Positions 51,992-60,832 of a DNA stretch of 64,000 nt are shown one piece after another. The stretch comes from an uncultured Rhodopila sp. (GTDB lineage Bacteria; Pseudomonadota; Alphaproteobacteria; Acetobacterales; Acetobacteraceae), in the NCBI RefSeq assembly GCF_903915725.1, contig NZ_CAIWTY010000092.1, positions 62,001-126,000 of the forward strand. Direction: 5' to 3'. A model generated the notes under the pieces. It had not been told where the DNA came from. It saw nothing but the letters and a program-made list of their open reading frames with translations, and searched no databases. Position 1 is the stretch's first letter. Every line of letters begins with the position of its first letter. The position numbers and the translations under genes are program-made.

Positions 51992-52528
51992 CTATGCGGT
52001 TCCCCCTTTGATCGCTCCAACGTCCGTTTCCAGCCGCATGATCCTGCGTTGCATCGCCCGAATCGTGTCGCTTAACTCGCGCACGTCCTCGACCGCGGTG
52101 CGGGCAAGCCGTTCCACGCGATCCGTGGCGCCGAAGTTGACCACGACATCGTCGCGCGTTCGCTCGAGCGTCTCCTGGACCCGATCGATCCGCTCCATGA
52201 TGTCGGCCCGGGTTTTTGCCAAGCCGGTTTCCAGCCGATCGACCCGTCCATCGAGCCGATCATAACGGCCGTCGAGCTGTTCAACACGGCCATCCAACAC
52301 CTCTATGCGTCGGTCTAATTGATCGAACCGGCGGTCCACCTGCTCGAACCGGGCATCCACCTGCTCGAACCGGGCATCCACCTGCTCGAACCGGCGGTCC
52401 ACCTGCTCGAACCGGGCATCCACCTGCTCGAACCGGAGGTCCAGCCGGTCCACCTTTCCGTCGATCAGCTCAATCTTGCCGTCCAGCCGCTCCAATGCGG
52501 CCAGGATCAGCCCAGTTTCTTCAGCCAT
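51992..52528 (-). CDS. Coiled-coil protein with heptad tandem repeats
   Basis: 178 residues. Almost wholly helical: MAEETGLILAALERLDGKIE, then heptads of the form FEQVD(A/R)R repeated about five times (residues about 30-65), then D-R-L-type heptads to the end (MQRRIMRLETDV). No membrane segment or signal. It resembles the short coiled-coil proteins at 7096 and 8264 but is much longer. Function unknown; a structural or signalling rod is possible. Confidence 0.6.
   Translation of the reverse strand: MAEETGLILAALERLDGKIELIDGKVDRLDLRFEQVDARFEQVDRRFEQVDARFEQVDARFEQVDRRFDQLDRRIEVLDGRVEQLDGRYDRLDGRVDRLETGLAKTRADIMERIDRVQETLERTRDDVVVNFGATDRVERLARTAVEDVRELSDTIRAMQRRIMRLETDVGAIKGGTA
52335..52439 (+). 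repeat. Five tandem copies of a 21-bp unit inside the coiled-coil gene
   Basis: Units of tccacctgctcgaaccgg plus 3 bases (gca or cgg/agg) at 52335, 52356, 52377, 52398 and 52419. Each encodes one heptad. The units are nearly identical, so copy number could vary by slippage, altering rod length without loss of frame. Confidence 0.85.
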
Positions 52529-52729
52529 CCGGTCCACTCCTGCCGCCGAACCCGCGGCGCGGTCACGTCTCCATGCGAGCCGTAGAGCACCCCCTCGCCA
52601 AGTTATAACGCGCGAGCCGCAAGAACAAAAAACACAAAATTCGGGCGCCCGCGCGCTTGTCATTGCGGCGGACGAAGCGAAGCCGCCCTTCCGCGAGACG
52701 TCGCCACGCTCCGGGCACCAGTACGGCCG

Positions 52730-54118
52730 CTACGCTGCCGCCAAACGGCTGAAACTTACGCAAGACGCCACCACCGCCATCCCGGCCGCGACCGACAACG
52801 CCACCGTCGGCCCGTGCGCCCCCGGGAACGCCGTGAACACCAGCGCCACCAGCGCCGCCCCCATCGACTGCCCCAACAGCCGCGCCGTCGCCTGCATCCC
52901 GCTCGCCCCGCCCGTGCGCGCCGGCGGTGCCGACATGATGATCGCCCGGTTGTTCGGCGTATTGAAGAATCCGAACCCCAGCCCGCACAGCGTCATCCGC
53001 CAGATGATATCGATCGTCGCCGGATGGTCCGGCAGCAGGCTCATGGCCGCCAGCCCGGCCGCCATCACCGCCATCCCGCAGCCGCCCAGCAGCCCCGCCG
53101 GGTACTTGTCTGCCAGCCGCCCGGCGAACGGTGCGATCACCGCCACCACCAGCGGCTGCGGGGTCATCATCAATCCGGTCATTACCTGATCCATTCCCAG
53201 TCCTCGCTGGAACAGAAACGGCATCGAGACAAGTCCGATCGACTGCGCAATGAACGAGCTGACCGAACTCGCCACCGACAGCGCGAACAGCGGAATCCGG
53301 AACAGATCCACCGGCAGCATCGGCGCGGTCAGCCCGAGCTGGCGCACCACCAGCACGAACCCGGTCAGCGCCGCGACAACCAGTTCTACAGCGACATGAA
53401 CCCAGGATTCGCCATGCCCCAGCTCGGACACGCCGAACAGCAGCGTGCCGAACGAAACCGCCTGCAGCGCCGCGCTGGTCAGATCGAAATGCACCCCCGA
53501 CAGCGGCGTGTCCGGTAGTGCCCGCAGCGCGATAAACGCCCCCAGCAGCCCGAGTGGCACGTTCACCGCGAATAGCCAAGGCCACGGTGCCACCGACAGG
53601 ATCGCCGCCGCCACTGTCGGCCCCAGCGCCGAGGCGATGGACCCCACCGTCGCGTTCAGGCCCACGCCCCGGCCGATCCAGCGGCGCGGGTAAATGAAGC
53701 GGATGAGCGCGCTGTTGACGCTCATGATTCCCGCCGCGCCGAACCCCTGCAGCATTCGCGCCAGGATCAGCGTCGTCAGCGACGACGACATCGCGCAGGC
53801 CAGGGAGGCGACGGTGAACAGCGCCAGACCCGCCTGGTAGATACGCTTGTAGCCATAGATCTCGCCCAGCGACGACAGCGGCAGCAGCGAGATCGTTACT
53901 GCAAGCTGATAAGCGTTCACCACCCAGATCGAATTCGCCGGCGAGCTGTTCACCTCGCGCGCGATCGTCGGCAGCGCGACATTGGCGATGCCGCCGTCCA
54001 GCACCGCCAGAGTCAGCCCCAAAGCGATGGTCAGGATCGCCCACACCCGCTGCGGCATCGGCACGCCGTCGGTGGCAGGTGCCAGCGCCGGATTGCCTGG
54101 GAGGACGATGTCCGGCAT
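52730..54118 (-). CDS. MFS transporter, DHA2-type drug:proton antiporter
   Basis: 462 residues, about 14 membrane helices. LAVLDGGIANVALPTIAREV is the DHA2 motif in helix 1; GEIYGYKR is the loop A motif, ARMLQGFGAAGIMSVN and ALGPTVAAAI (motif C-like) follow. Export of toxic compounds; substrate unknown. Its ATG overlaps the TGA of the GT9 gene, so both are on one transcript. Confidence 0.92.
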   Translation of the reverse strand: MPDIVLPGNPALAPATDGVPMPQRVWAILTIALGLTLAVLDGGIANVALPTIAREVNSSPANSIWVVNAYQLAVTISLLPLSSLGEIYGYKRIYQAGLALFTVASLACAMSSSLTTLILARMLQGFGAAGIMSVNSALIRFIYPRRWIGRGVGLNATVGSIASALGPTVAAAILSVAPWPWLFAVNVPLGLLGAFIALRALPDTPLSGVHFDLTSAALQAVSFGTLLFGVSELGHGESWVHVAVELVVAALTGFVLVVRQLGLTAPMLPVDLFRIPLFALSVASSVSSFIAQSIGLVSMPFLFQRGLGMDQVMTGLMMTPQPLVVAVIAPFAGRLADKYPAGLLGGCGMAVMAAGLAAMSLLPDHPATIDIIWRMTLCGLGFGFFNTPNNRAIIMSAPPARTGGASGMQATARLLGQSMGAALVALVFTAFPGAHGPTVALSVAAGMAVVASCVSFSRLAAA

Positions 54119-55089
54119 CAGGCCACCACCGGCTGCGGCAGGCTCTCCAAGACCGTCTCTACCGTCAGATCTGCCAGATCCGGGCGTCGCAGTTCCCGCG
54201 TCCAGCGTCCCACCGGCGCGCAGTGGGACGGATCGGAATCCCTGGAAAACAAAGTGATCGAAGGACAGCCCGCCGTGGCGATCAGATGCATCGGCCCGGT
54301 GTCGTTGCCGATGGCGAAGCGCGCCGCACGCGCCAGCTCGGCCACGTCGCCGAAGCTGGTTCGCCCGATCAGGTCGATCGCGCCGGGGATCTCCGCCGCC
54401 AAGCCAGCCTCCGCCTTGGCCCCCAGGACCACCGGCGCAATCCCTTTGGCCGCCAGCCGATCGGCCAGCGCGCGGTAATGGGCGGTTGGCCAGCGCTTGG
54501 CGAGGCGGTCAGGCGAACTGCCGGGAACCAGCAGCGCTACATCTCGCGGCAACGCGAACCGGGCGATATCGCCGCGCATCCACGACAGATCCGGCGGCGG
54601 GAATACGGTAATCCCCGCCTGTCGCAACTGTCCCTGCTGGCGCGCCGCGTCATGCAGCACGTTGCGCCGCGGGTCCCGGTCGGGCAAGGAACAGCCGAAC
54701 GCGATGCCCGACCACTCGGGCCGGTGCTTGGCCGGGAACAGCCCGAAATACCAGGATGAGCGCTTCGAGGTTTGCAGATCATAGACCCGATCGAACCCGC
54801 CTGCCGCCAGCATGCGCCCGAGCCGCCGCGCCGCCGAAAGGTCCCACCATGCCGGATGCGGATCGATCAGCACATCGTCGAAATACGGAAACCCGCGCAA
54901 CCAGTCGGCGTAAGCGGCGCTTGTCAGCACGCTGATCCTGGCCCCCGCATGGTGCTCGCGGATGGCGCGAAAGGCCGCCATCGAGAGGACAATGTTGCCG
55001 AAGGCCCCGAGCTTGACGATCAGGATGTTCGGCCGCGGCGTTTCCGCCGCCGACGGGTTGGCTGCTTCAGTCTGTTCACGCCGAACCAT
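54118..55089 (-). CDS. Glycosyltransferase family 9 (LPS heptosyltransferase-like)
   Basis: 323 residues. ILIVKLGAFGNIVLSMAAFR opening, PGSSPDRLAKRWP in the donor site, AIGNDTGPMHLIATAG and ITLFS. Same family as 38337-39263. The ATG at 55089 has GGAG 5 bp before it; the longer frame runs into the dispersed repeat, whose translation (DADLRRHD) is not real protein. Followed by the MFS gene and preceded by a methyltransferase and a ligase: a surface-polysaccharide set. Confidence 0.88.
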   Translation of the reverse strand: MVRREQTEAANPSAAETPRPNILIVKLGAFGNIVLSMAAFRAIREHHAGARISVLTSAAYADWLRGFPYFDDVLIDPHPAWWDLSAARRLGRMLAAGGFDRVYDLQTSKRSSWYFGLFPAKHRPEWSGIAFGCSLPDRDPRRNVLHDAARQQGQLRQAGITVFPPPDLSWMRGDIARFALPRDVALLVPGSSPDRLAKRWPTAHYRALADRLAAKGIAPVVLGAKAEAGLAAEIPGAIDLIGRTSFGDVAELARAARFAIGNDTGPMHLIATAGCPSITLFSRDSDPSHCAPVGRWTRELRRPDLADLTVETVLESLPQPVVA

Positions 55090-55145
55090 AAATCTCCGTA
55101 TCATATCCGTCGGCGGTGACTGCGACCCACCGGCCGTGCCGGATC

Positions 55146-55229
55146 CGTCATGCCGACGAAGGTCGGCATCCACGCGTTTTGCCTTTTCCAGACAAAGGCG
55201 TGGATGGCGGGCCTGCGCCCGCCATGACG
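55146..55229 (-). repeat. Dispersed composite palindromic repeat, copy 3 (inverted)
   Basis: Read on the minus strand: cgtcatggcgggcgcaggcc, cgccatccacgccttt, loop, gcgtggatgccgac, cttcgtcggcatgacg. All three nested hairpins are intact here. It closely matches 2589-2655 in its first half and 31819-31900 throughout. Confidence 0.8.
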
Positions 55230-55252
55230 GTAGTGGCGGCTACGCCGCAGCG

Positions 55253-56038
55253 TCAATCTCCTGGCCGCCTCGCCACATACAGCCACTCCATCGGCAGCAG
55301 GCCGAAGCGTACCTCCTGGTCCTGCGGCAACCGGAAGGTCTCGATCCGGAACCCCGCCTCCTCCAGCCGCTGGGCGAAATCGAGACCGTAGTAGCGGCGG
55401 TGGTCAGGGGCGTTGAAATGCGCCGCCCGCGCAACCGGATCGGTTATCGCCGGATTCTCATACGTCTCCTGCCGGGTCGGATTGATCGGCGCCGTCAGCA
55501 GCGCCATCCCGCCCGGCTTCAGCACCCGGAACAGCTCCCGCATCGCCAGCCGATCGGCGTCGATATGTTCGAGGACGTGGTTGGCGATGACGACGTCGTA
55601 GGTCTCGGCGGCCATCGGCAGCTTGGTGATATCGACCTGGTGCGTCACCCCGCGTTGCAGCAGATCGGCCGTCTCATACCCGGGATTGGCCCGCAACGCG
55701 CGGCGTAGCGCCTTCTCGGGCGCGAAATGCAGGATGCGCTTGCCCGCCAGCCGGTTCACACCGCCGGCGGTCACCCACAGCCACAACAGGCGATGCCTCT
55801 CCCGGCTGCCGCATTGGGCGCAGCGCGCATCCCACCGAGGCGGGTGACCAACGCCGATCATAATGCCGATATGGCCGCAGATCGGACACTCGCGGGGCAG
55901 CTTGCCATCGGCAAACTGCGCGCGGTCATGCAGCCATGCCGTGACGATCCGTCGCCGTACGGTCCACGTGACCCGGCGCTTGCGATCTCGATCGTCAAGC
56001 GAGGTTACAGGCGAAATCAGTTCCTGGCCGCCTTCCAC
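55253..56038 (-). CDS. SAM-dependent methyltransferase with zinc ribbon
   Basis: 261 residues, GTG start. A CPICG...CAQCGSRERHRLLWL zinc ribbon (about 50-85) precedes a class I methyltransferase fold: ILHFAPEKALR, YDVVIANHVLEHIDADRLAM, VLKPGGMALLTAPI. Related proteins methylate sugars or lipids in polysaccharide clusters. Lies between the GT9 gene and the O-antigen ligase. Confidence 0.85.
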   Translation of the reverse strand: MEGGQELISPVTSLDDRDRKRRVTWTVRRRIVTAWLHDRAQFADGKLPRECPICGHIGIMIGVGHPPRWDARCAQCGSRERHRLLWLWVTAGGVNRLAGKRILHFAPEKALRRALRANPGYETADLLQRGVTHQVDITKLPMAAETYDVVIANHVLEHIDADRLAMRELFRVLKPGGMALLTAPINPTRQETYENPAITDPVARAAHFNAPDHRRYYGLDFAQRLEEAGFRIETFRLPQDQEVRFGLLPMEWLYVARRPGD

Positions 56039-56121
56039 CGTTTCCCCCGCCTGCGCTCTCCCCGGCGAAAAAATGCCCGGAATGCCACCTACCTAGGCCC
56101 AACCGAAACGACGCGCAATAT

Positions 56122-57414
56122 TCACCCTTCCTCACCCGCGTGATGAGCCTCGGCGAGGCCCCAGCCGACCATCAGGAAAAACCACCCCGCGTTCGGCACG
56201 GTGAACAGCGATGTCGTGGAGGCTATCGGCCACATCGCCGCGCAAACGATGACCAGCAGCGCCGCCTGACGGTCGTTTGCCAAATAGCCCGCTCCGCGGC
56301 GGATATACCGAACCCAGGTTACCACCAGCACGCCGAACAACACCGTGCCCGGCAGCCCGCAACTCGTCGCGATTTGCAGCCAGTAATTATGCGGGTGAAT
56401 CGTGCAGCCCTCGATACCGGCGGGGTTGCTGACCGGAAGCCACGACAGGCCGGTCAGGTAGGCGGGATCCATGCAGAAATTGCGGTAGCCGTCCCAGCCA
56501 AGGCCGAACCACGGATGCGCCTGGATCATCGTCACCGCCCGCGCGAAGATCAGGCCATACGGCGACGCCCAGAAATGCTCCATCTGGTAGGTGAAGAACA
56601 CCACGAGCTTGACTGAAGTCGGCGGCGAAACCACCGGCAGCAGCGCCAGCAGACCGATGCCGGCGCCGATGGTCAGCAGCACGGGGAGACGAGCCTGGCG
56701 AAACAGCAGGGCGCTGACGCATAGACCGAGCGTCATCAGCAAAGCCGGCATGCGCTGGCCGATCAGGATCATCGTCAAAGCTGCGATGACCAGCACGGCC
56801 ACCCCGAAAAGCCGCCCGAGCCGGTCCGGCCGCTTCAGCAACGCGAAGCAGACGGGCAGGAATGCCGGAAAGAACACCCAAAGAAACGTGGGTCCGGCAA
56901 CCGGCCCGCGGAACGGTCCCGTCAACGCGCCATCGATCCAGCGCGGATAGCCGAAAATGTTCAGGCCCAGGGCGTATTGCTGCCAACACTCCAGCAGAAT
57001 CCACAGCGCAGCCGCGAGGATGACGTACCAGAGCCACCTGCGGACCCTGGGATCCTTCAACACCCAGCTCTCCAGCGCCGGTACCAGGAGGAAAAACCGG
57101 ACCGAGGCCAGCGCCTGCTCCAGCGGCGGAACGGCTGCTCCCAGCAGCGTGCACAACAGCATCCAGCCCCAGAACCACAGCGCCAGCCGGGTCCAGGGCG
57201 TGCGCAGCCAGCTCAAGTCCCGGCAGGCCGCGCGGCTGACGAGAAACAGAATGACGATCGCGCACAGCACCGCGTCGCCGATGGCGCGGGCATAGAGCAG
57301 CGCAACGGGCAGCAGCAGGACGGCACCCGTCGCCGCCGACATAAGCCACCTAGGGCCGCCGGCCGTACCCGGCGCCTGAAAGTTGCGATCGGTTGTCCGT
57401 GTCGAAGCCGGCAT
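56122..57414 (-). CDS. O-antigen ligase (Wzy_C/WaaL) family membrane protein
   Basis: 430 residues, about 10-12 membrane helices. The Wzy_C loop near residues 300-375 carries RAVTMIQAHPWFGLGWDGYR and IHPHNYWLQIATSCGLPG, with the conserved Arg and H-x2-N/Y pattern. Joins O-antigen to lipid A core at the periplasmic face. The ATG at 57414 with GGAG is used; the longer frame covers the palindromic repeat (VIAGFDPAIT translation). Confidence 0.88.
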   Translation of the reverse strand: MPASTRTTDRNFQAPGTAGGPRWLMSAATGAVLLLPVALLYARAIGDAVLCAIVILFLVSRAACRDLSWLRTPWTRLALWFWGWMLLCTLLGAAVPPLEQALASVRFFLLVPALESWVLKDPRVRRWLWYVILAAALWILLECWQQYALGLNIFGYPRWIDGALTGPFRGPVAGPTFLWVFFPAFLPVCFALLKRPDRLGRLFGVAVLVIAALTMILIGQRMPALLMTLGLCVSALLFRQARLPVLLTIGAGIGLLALLPVVSPPTSVKLVVFFTYQMEHFWASPYGLIFARAVTMIQAHPWFGLGWDGYRNFCMDPAYLTGLSWLPVSNPAGIEGCTIHPHNYWLQIATSCGLPGTVLFGVLVVTWVRYIRRGAGYLANDRQAALLVIVCAAMWPIASTTSLFTVPNAGWFFLMVGWGLAEAHHAGEEG

Positions 57415-57557
57415 CGGGTGGAAATCTCCAGGTGTCTTGTCCCGGCCGGACGACGGGCGCTGACCGCGGCGGGCGGGTGATAAACCGGCTTCGCGGTATT
57501 CGCCAGCCGTGGCCCCCGTGCCGCTCGCCCGCGGCTGATGGAGTCGCTTGCGGCGAA

Positions 57558-57596
57558 CGCGTGTGATGGCCGGATCAAATCCGGCGATCACACGCG
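57558..57596. repeat. Palindromic intergenic hairpin
   Basis: cgcgtgtgatggccggat-caa-atccggcgatcacacgcg: 18-bp arms with one mismatch. It lies between the phytochrome 3' end and the ligase 5' end and shares the ggccggat core with the hairpin at 27801. Translated in frame it gives the FDPAIT text often seen at the start of over-extended alphaproteobacterial gene models. Confidence 0.75.
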
Positions 57597-57621
57597 AAAA
57601 AGCCGGCATAATCGCGGACCG

Positions 57622-60210
57622 TCAGGCCCCGCCGGCCGTGCGGCTGAGCAGCAGATCGCGCAAGTGGTCCTCCACGTCGGTGATCTGGAATGGTTTCTTC
57701 AGAACAAGGACGTCCGCGAGGTCTCGCGGCAACTCCGCGGCGCTGCCGTATCCGGTGCTGAAAGAGAACGGAATTCCGCGTTTGCGGAGCATCCTGGCAA
57801 CGTCCCACGACATCTCGCCGTCGAGGTTGATGTCGAGCAACGCCGCATCGATCTTTTCGTTGCGCGCCAGCGCCAATGCCGCCGGCACGCGCGCCGCCGG
57901 ACCGACAACGTCCCAGCTTTGGTCTTCGAGAATCTGTTCAAGCAGGGCGGAGATCAGATAGGCGTCCTCGACGATCAATATCCTCGGCCGATCCGAATTA
58001 GGAACGTTCTGGGGATCGGTGGGCGGCCCTGAGGAGGCAGCGTGCACCGGCGATTGCGGATCGGCGCCGACGACCGATGCCGCGGGCAGAATGATATCGC
58101 ACTGGACCCCGCTATCCAGGAAATGAATAGCCGAGCGGCCGCCGGTTTCCATGGCCAACGCCTGCTCGATCAGCCGCGACCCGAACCCGCGCTGCTGCGG
58201 CGCGGTCACCGCCGGTCCGCCGGACTCGGTCCAGTGCATGTCGATCTCGCCGTTTGCCGCAATGCACCAGTCCAGGCTCACCAGGCCATGCGCCGTGGAT
58301 AATGCCCCATATTTGGCGGCGTTGGTGGCGAGTTCATGGATCGCCAGCGACAGCGCCATCGCCGCTTTCGGCGTCAGCACCAGGCTCGGCCCGGTCAGCG
58401 TGACCGGGGCGTCATCCTGCCCGTACTGGTCGAGTTCCTCGCCCAACAGGACGTTGATCTCGACGCCGTTCCAGTGGCTGCGCGTCAGCAGGCTGTGCGA
58501 CTGCGCCATCGAGCGGATACGTCGCTCCAATCTTGTAACGAAGTCCGCCATCGACGTTGCCGATCGGCTGGTTTGCACAACCAGCGACTGGATGACGCCG
58601 AGTGTGTTCTTTACCCGGTGATCGAGCTCGGCGATCAGCAGCTTTTCGTGCTCGCGCACGCGCTGCCGTTCGACCGCCGCGGCCTCGATGCGCCGCAGTA
58701 CGACCTCGAGCAGCGCGACGCGCAGATCGAGCGCTGCGTCACGCTCGGATGCCGACCACGGCCGCGACCGGCCGCGCACCGTCTGTTTCCAGGCATCGAA
58801 GGACGACCGCGGACTCAACCGGTCGCCGTTTGGTCCCGGTATGACAGGCTTGGCGGGGTCGCCGCCCCAGGTGACGGTGTGAACAAGCTCCACCCGGAAC
58901 CACAGGATGAACCGGCGTGGCTCACGCGACACCAGGATCGCCAGCAGGCCGGAGGCGGTTTCGCAGTACCACCGGGCGGCAGGATAGATTTCGCCAAGCC
59001 GATCGGTGGCGAAAACCGGGTCTTCGCCATCCATCGTTCGACTCAGCCAGTCGATCAGGGCCGCCAGGTCTTCCGGCGGCGGGGTGCGGCCGAACGAAAC
59101 CTCACCGCTCGCATCCTCGAACAGGCAGATCCCGTCGGCCTGAATGTAATCCAGCAGTTCGGACGAACGTCTGGCAATCCCTGGTGCATAATCGTCCTCA
59201 ACAGCGAGATGCAGCACCATCCGCTGCAAAACGTCGCGGCTTCTGAGTCGCTCCTCGAACAGTTCGCGCCGATCCTGCACATCGAGTTGGAGCGAAAGCA
59301 TGGAGCCGAACAACTCGCACACTGCCCGCAGGTGGCGCGGCAGCCGGAGCGGACTGCCATGATGGCAGGCGATCAGTCCCCACAACCTGCCTTCCTGGAT
59401 GATCGAAACCGACATCGACGCGTCGACGCCCATGTTGCGCAGATACTCGCGGTGTATCGGGGACACGTCGCGCAGCGTGGCGAAGCTCATGTCGAGCGGC
59501 TCGCCGGTCAGCGGGTTCTTGGCCGGCACCAGCCGCGCCGGCTCGTAATCGACCTGCGCGATCAGTCGCAGCGGGCTTTTCAGGTAGAGTGCCCGGGCCT
59601 GCCGGGGAATGTCCGATTCCGGGTAGCGCAGGCCAAGGAAGGACACCATGTCGTCCCGCTTGCTTTCGGCAATGACCTCGCCGGACTCGTCTTCCAGGAA
59701 GCGATACACCATCACCCGGTCATAGCCGGTGATCCGTCGCACCCGTTCGGCCGCGGCCTGGCAGACCGCCACCACGGACGGCTCGCGATCCAGCCCCTCC
59801 AGCATGCCGTGAACCGCCAGCAGCGGGTCGGTTGCGAAGCGGTCAGCCGGGTTCGCCGCCTCGAACTCCAGCACCAGCACCCCGCCGGATCGGTGAGCGC
59901 TCGCATCCACCGGCCGATCGGCTGCGACGCGCAGGGCGGGGTCGAGCAGGTAGCGGGGCCGGACCAGGCCGGGTTCGGCGCCGAGGGCGCGCAGCAATTC
60001 GATTTGATCGGGGCGAAGCAGGGTGTCCATGCCCCGGCCGGGCAGCCCGGCGAGCGGCTGTCCCAGCAGGGCTTCGGTGTCGCCGGCGGCCTGAAGCACG
60101 GCGAGGGTGTCACAGTGCAGCACCAGCATCGCCCCATGCGGCAGGATTGCCCCGGGAAGATGGATCAGCTCGCGTTCGCAATTGGTGAGATCGACCGGGA
60201 ACTGGCTCAT
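57622..60210 (-). CDS. bphP: Bacteriophytochrome hybrid kinase: PAS-GAF-PHY-HWE kinase-receiver
   Basis: 862 residues. Biliverdin-binding Cys11 in DLTNCERELIHLPG; PAS (about 15-110); GAF with YPESDIPRQARALYL (about 195-210); PHY tongue with PRSSFDAWKQ; kinase phospho-acceptor ELDHRVKNTLGVIQSL of the HWE type; IHELATNAAKYGALS N-box; C-terminal receiver (about 745-860) with VEDAY, the Asp of LLDINLDGE and the Lys of LKKPF. Red/far-red photoreceptor. ATG at 60210; an ATG at 60237 is an alternative. One base after bphO. Confidence 0.95.
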   Translation of the reverse strand: MSQFPVDLTNCERELIHLPGAILPHGAMLVLHCDTLAVLQAAGDTEALLGQPLAGLPGRGMDTLLRPDQIELLRALGAEPGLVRPRYLLDPALRVAADRPVDASAHRSGGVLVLEFEAANPADRFATDPLLAVHGMLEGLDREPSVVAVCQAAAERVRRITGYDRVMVYRFLEDESGEVIAESKRDDMVSFLGLRYPESDIPRQARALYLKSPLRLIAQVDYEPARLVPAKNPLTGEPLDMSFATLRDVSPIHREYLRNMGVDASMSVSIIQEGRLWGLIACHHGSPLRLPRHLRAVCELFGSMLSLQLDVQDRRELFEERLRSRDVLQRMVLHLAVEDDYAPGIARRSSELLDYIQADGICLFEDASGEVSFGRTPPPEDLAALIDWLSRTMDGEDPVFATDRLGEIYPAARWYCETASGLLAILVSREPRRFILWFRVELVHTVTWGGDPAKPVIPGPNGDRLSPRSSFDAWKQTVRGRSRPWSASERDAALDLRVALLEVVLRRIEAAAVERQRVREHEKLLIAELDHRVKNTLGVIQSLVVQTSRSATSMADFVTRLERRIRSMAQSHSLLTRSHWNGVEINVLLGEELDQYGQDDAPVTLTGPSLVLTPKAAMALSLAIHELATNAAKYGALSTAHGLVSLDWCIAANGEIDMHWTESGGPAVTAPQQRGFGSRLIEQALAMETGGRSAIHFLDSGVQCDIILPAASVVGADPQSPVHAASSGPPTDPQNVPNSDRPRILIVEDAYLISALLEQILEDQSWDVVGPAARVPAALALARNEKIDAALLDINLDGEMSWDVARMLRKRGIPFSFSTGYGSAAELPRDLADVLVLKKPFQITDVEDHLRDLLLSRTAGGA

Positions 60211-60211
60211 A

Positions 60212-60832
60212 TCAAGGTCCGGAATTTGCCCCGGCATTCCAGTCGACCCAGTCTTCGAACGCGGCGAAGGTCTCGATCGCCGCGGCAATCATTTCGGCAC
60301 GGGCGGCGGGATCCTCCCCCGCGATATCCAGCGCATCGGCGAAGGCGCGCCAGGCTTTGCCGGTATCCGCATCGCGGCCGCTGAAGAAGCATCGGCCCGC
60401 GCGCTCGCCGTGGCCGAACAGGTGATCGAGACGCTTGGAGAGCTCGCGGCCACCAAGCGTGGAGCCCTCGACGACATACTGGGCGCCCAGTCTGCGGTGC
60501 GGCGTATCGAGTCGGGGCAGGGACGGGCAGAGCGGAAGCGCCGCGATTGCCTGCTCCTGTAGGCCGAGCGTGCGCATATCGGCTGCCAGCCAGAGACTGC
60601 GTTCCGGAGCGATCCCGGCGGCGGCTTCGAACGGCACATGGAAACCGTAGAGGCGGCTGAGAAGCGTGCGATAGGTCGCAAGATCGATGGTCCCGGCCTG
60701 CACGGTGCCGAGGACCGGGTGTATGTGCAGCCGCGCATGGACTGCCTGCGTCGCCTCTCGCAGCGCATGGCGAGCTGTCGGCCGCGCAGACGGGGCCGAG
60801 AGGTCAGTGGCAACTGGTTCAGCGATAGTCAT
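60212..60832 (-). CDS. bphO: Biliverdin-forming heme oxygenase
   Basis: 206 residues. ALREATQAVHARLHIHPVLG holds the proximal heme His; LLSRLYGFHVPFEAA, GAQYVVEGSTLGGRELSKRL (distal helix Gly-rich) and WRAFADAL are BphO motifs. Opens heme to biliverdin IXalpha, the chromophore of the phytochrome encoded 1 bp downstream. First gene of the pair. Confidence 0.94.
   Translation of the reverse strand: MTIAEPVATDLSAPSARPTARHALREATQAVHARLHIHPVLGTVQAGTIDLATYRTLLSRLYGFHVPFEAAAGIAPERSLWLAADMRTLGLQEQAIAALPLCPSLPRLDTPHRRLGAQYVVEGSTLGGRELSKRLDHLFGHGERAGRCFFSGRDADTGKAWRAFADALDIAGEDPAARAEMIAAAIETFAAFEDWVDWNAGANSGP

Larger units (their letters stand above)
13482..59922. repeat. Iterated palindromic decamer GCCGATCGGC (18 copies in this span)
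   Basis: Copies start at 13482, 13997, 14455, 15837, 21243, 23666, 28522, 31455, 38864, 43331, 47508, 49234, 49978, 50152, 54466, 55559, 58559 and 59913. They fall in genes and gaps alike and in all reading frames. From base composition fewer than one copy would be expected in 64 kb. At least five more copies match only the inner CCGATCGG (for example 2095, 8695, 24388, 30073, 58996). Confidence 0.85.

Noticed and set aside
57415-57609. 65-residue N-terminal extension of the O-antigen ligase (VIAGFDPAIT...)
   Set aside because: It is the translation of a palindromic intergenic repeat; a ribosome site precedes the ATG at 57414.
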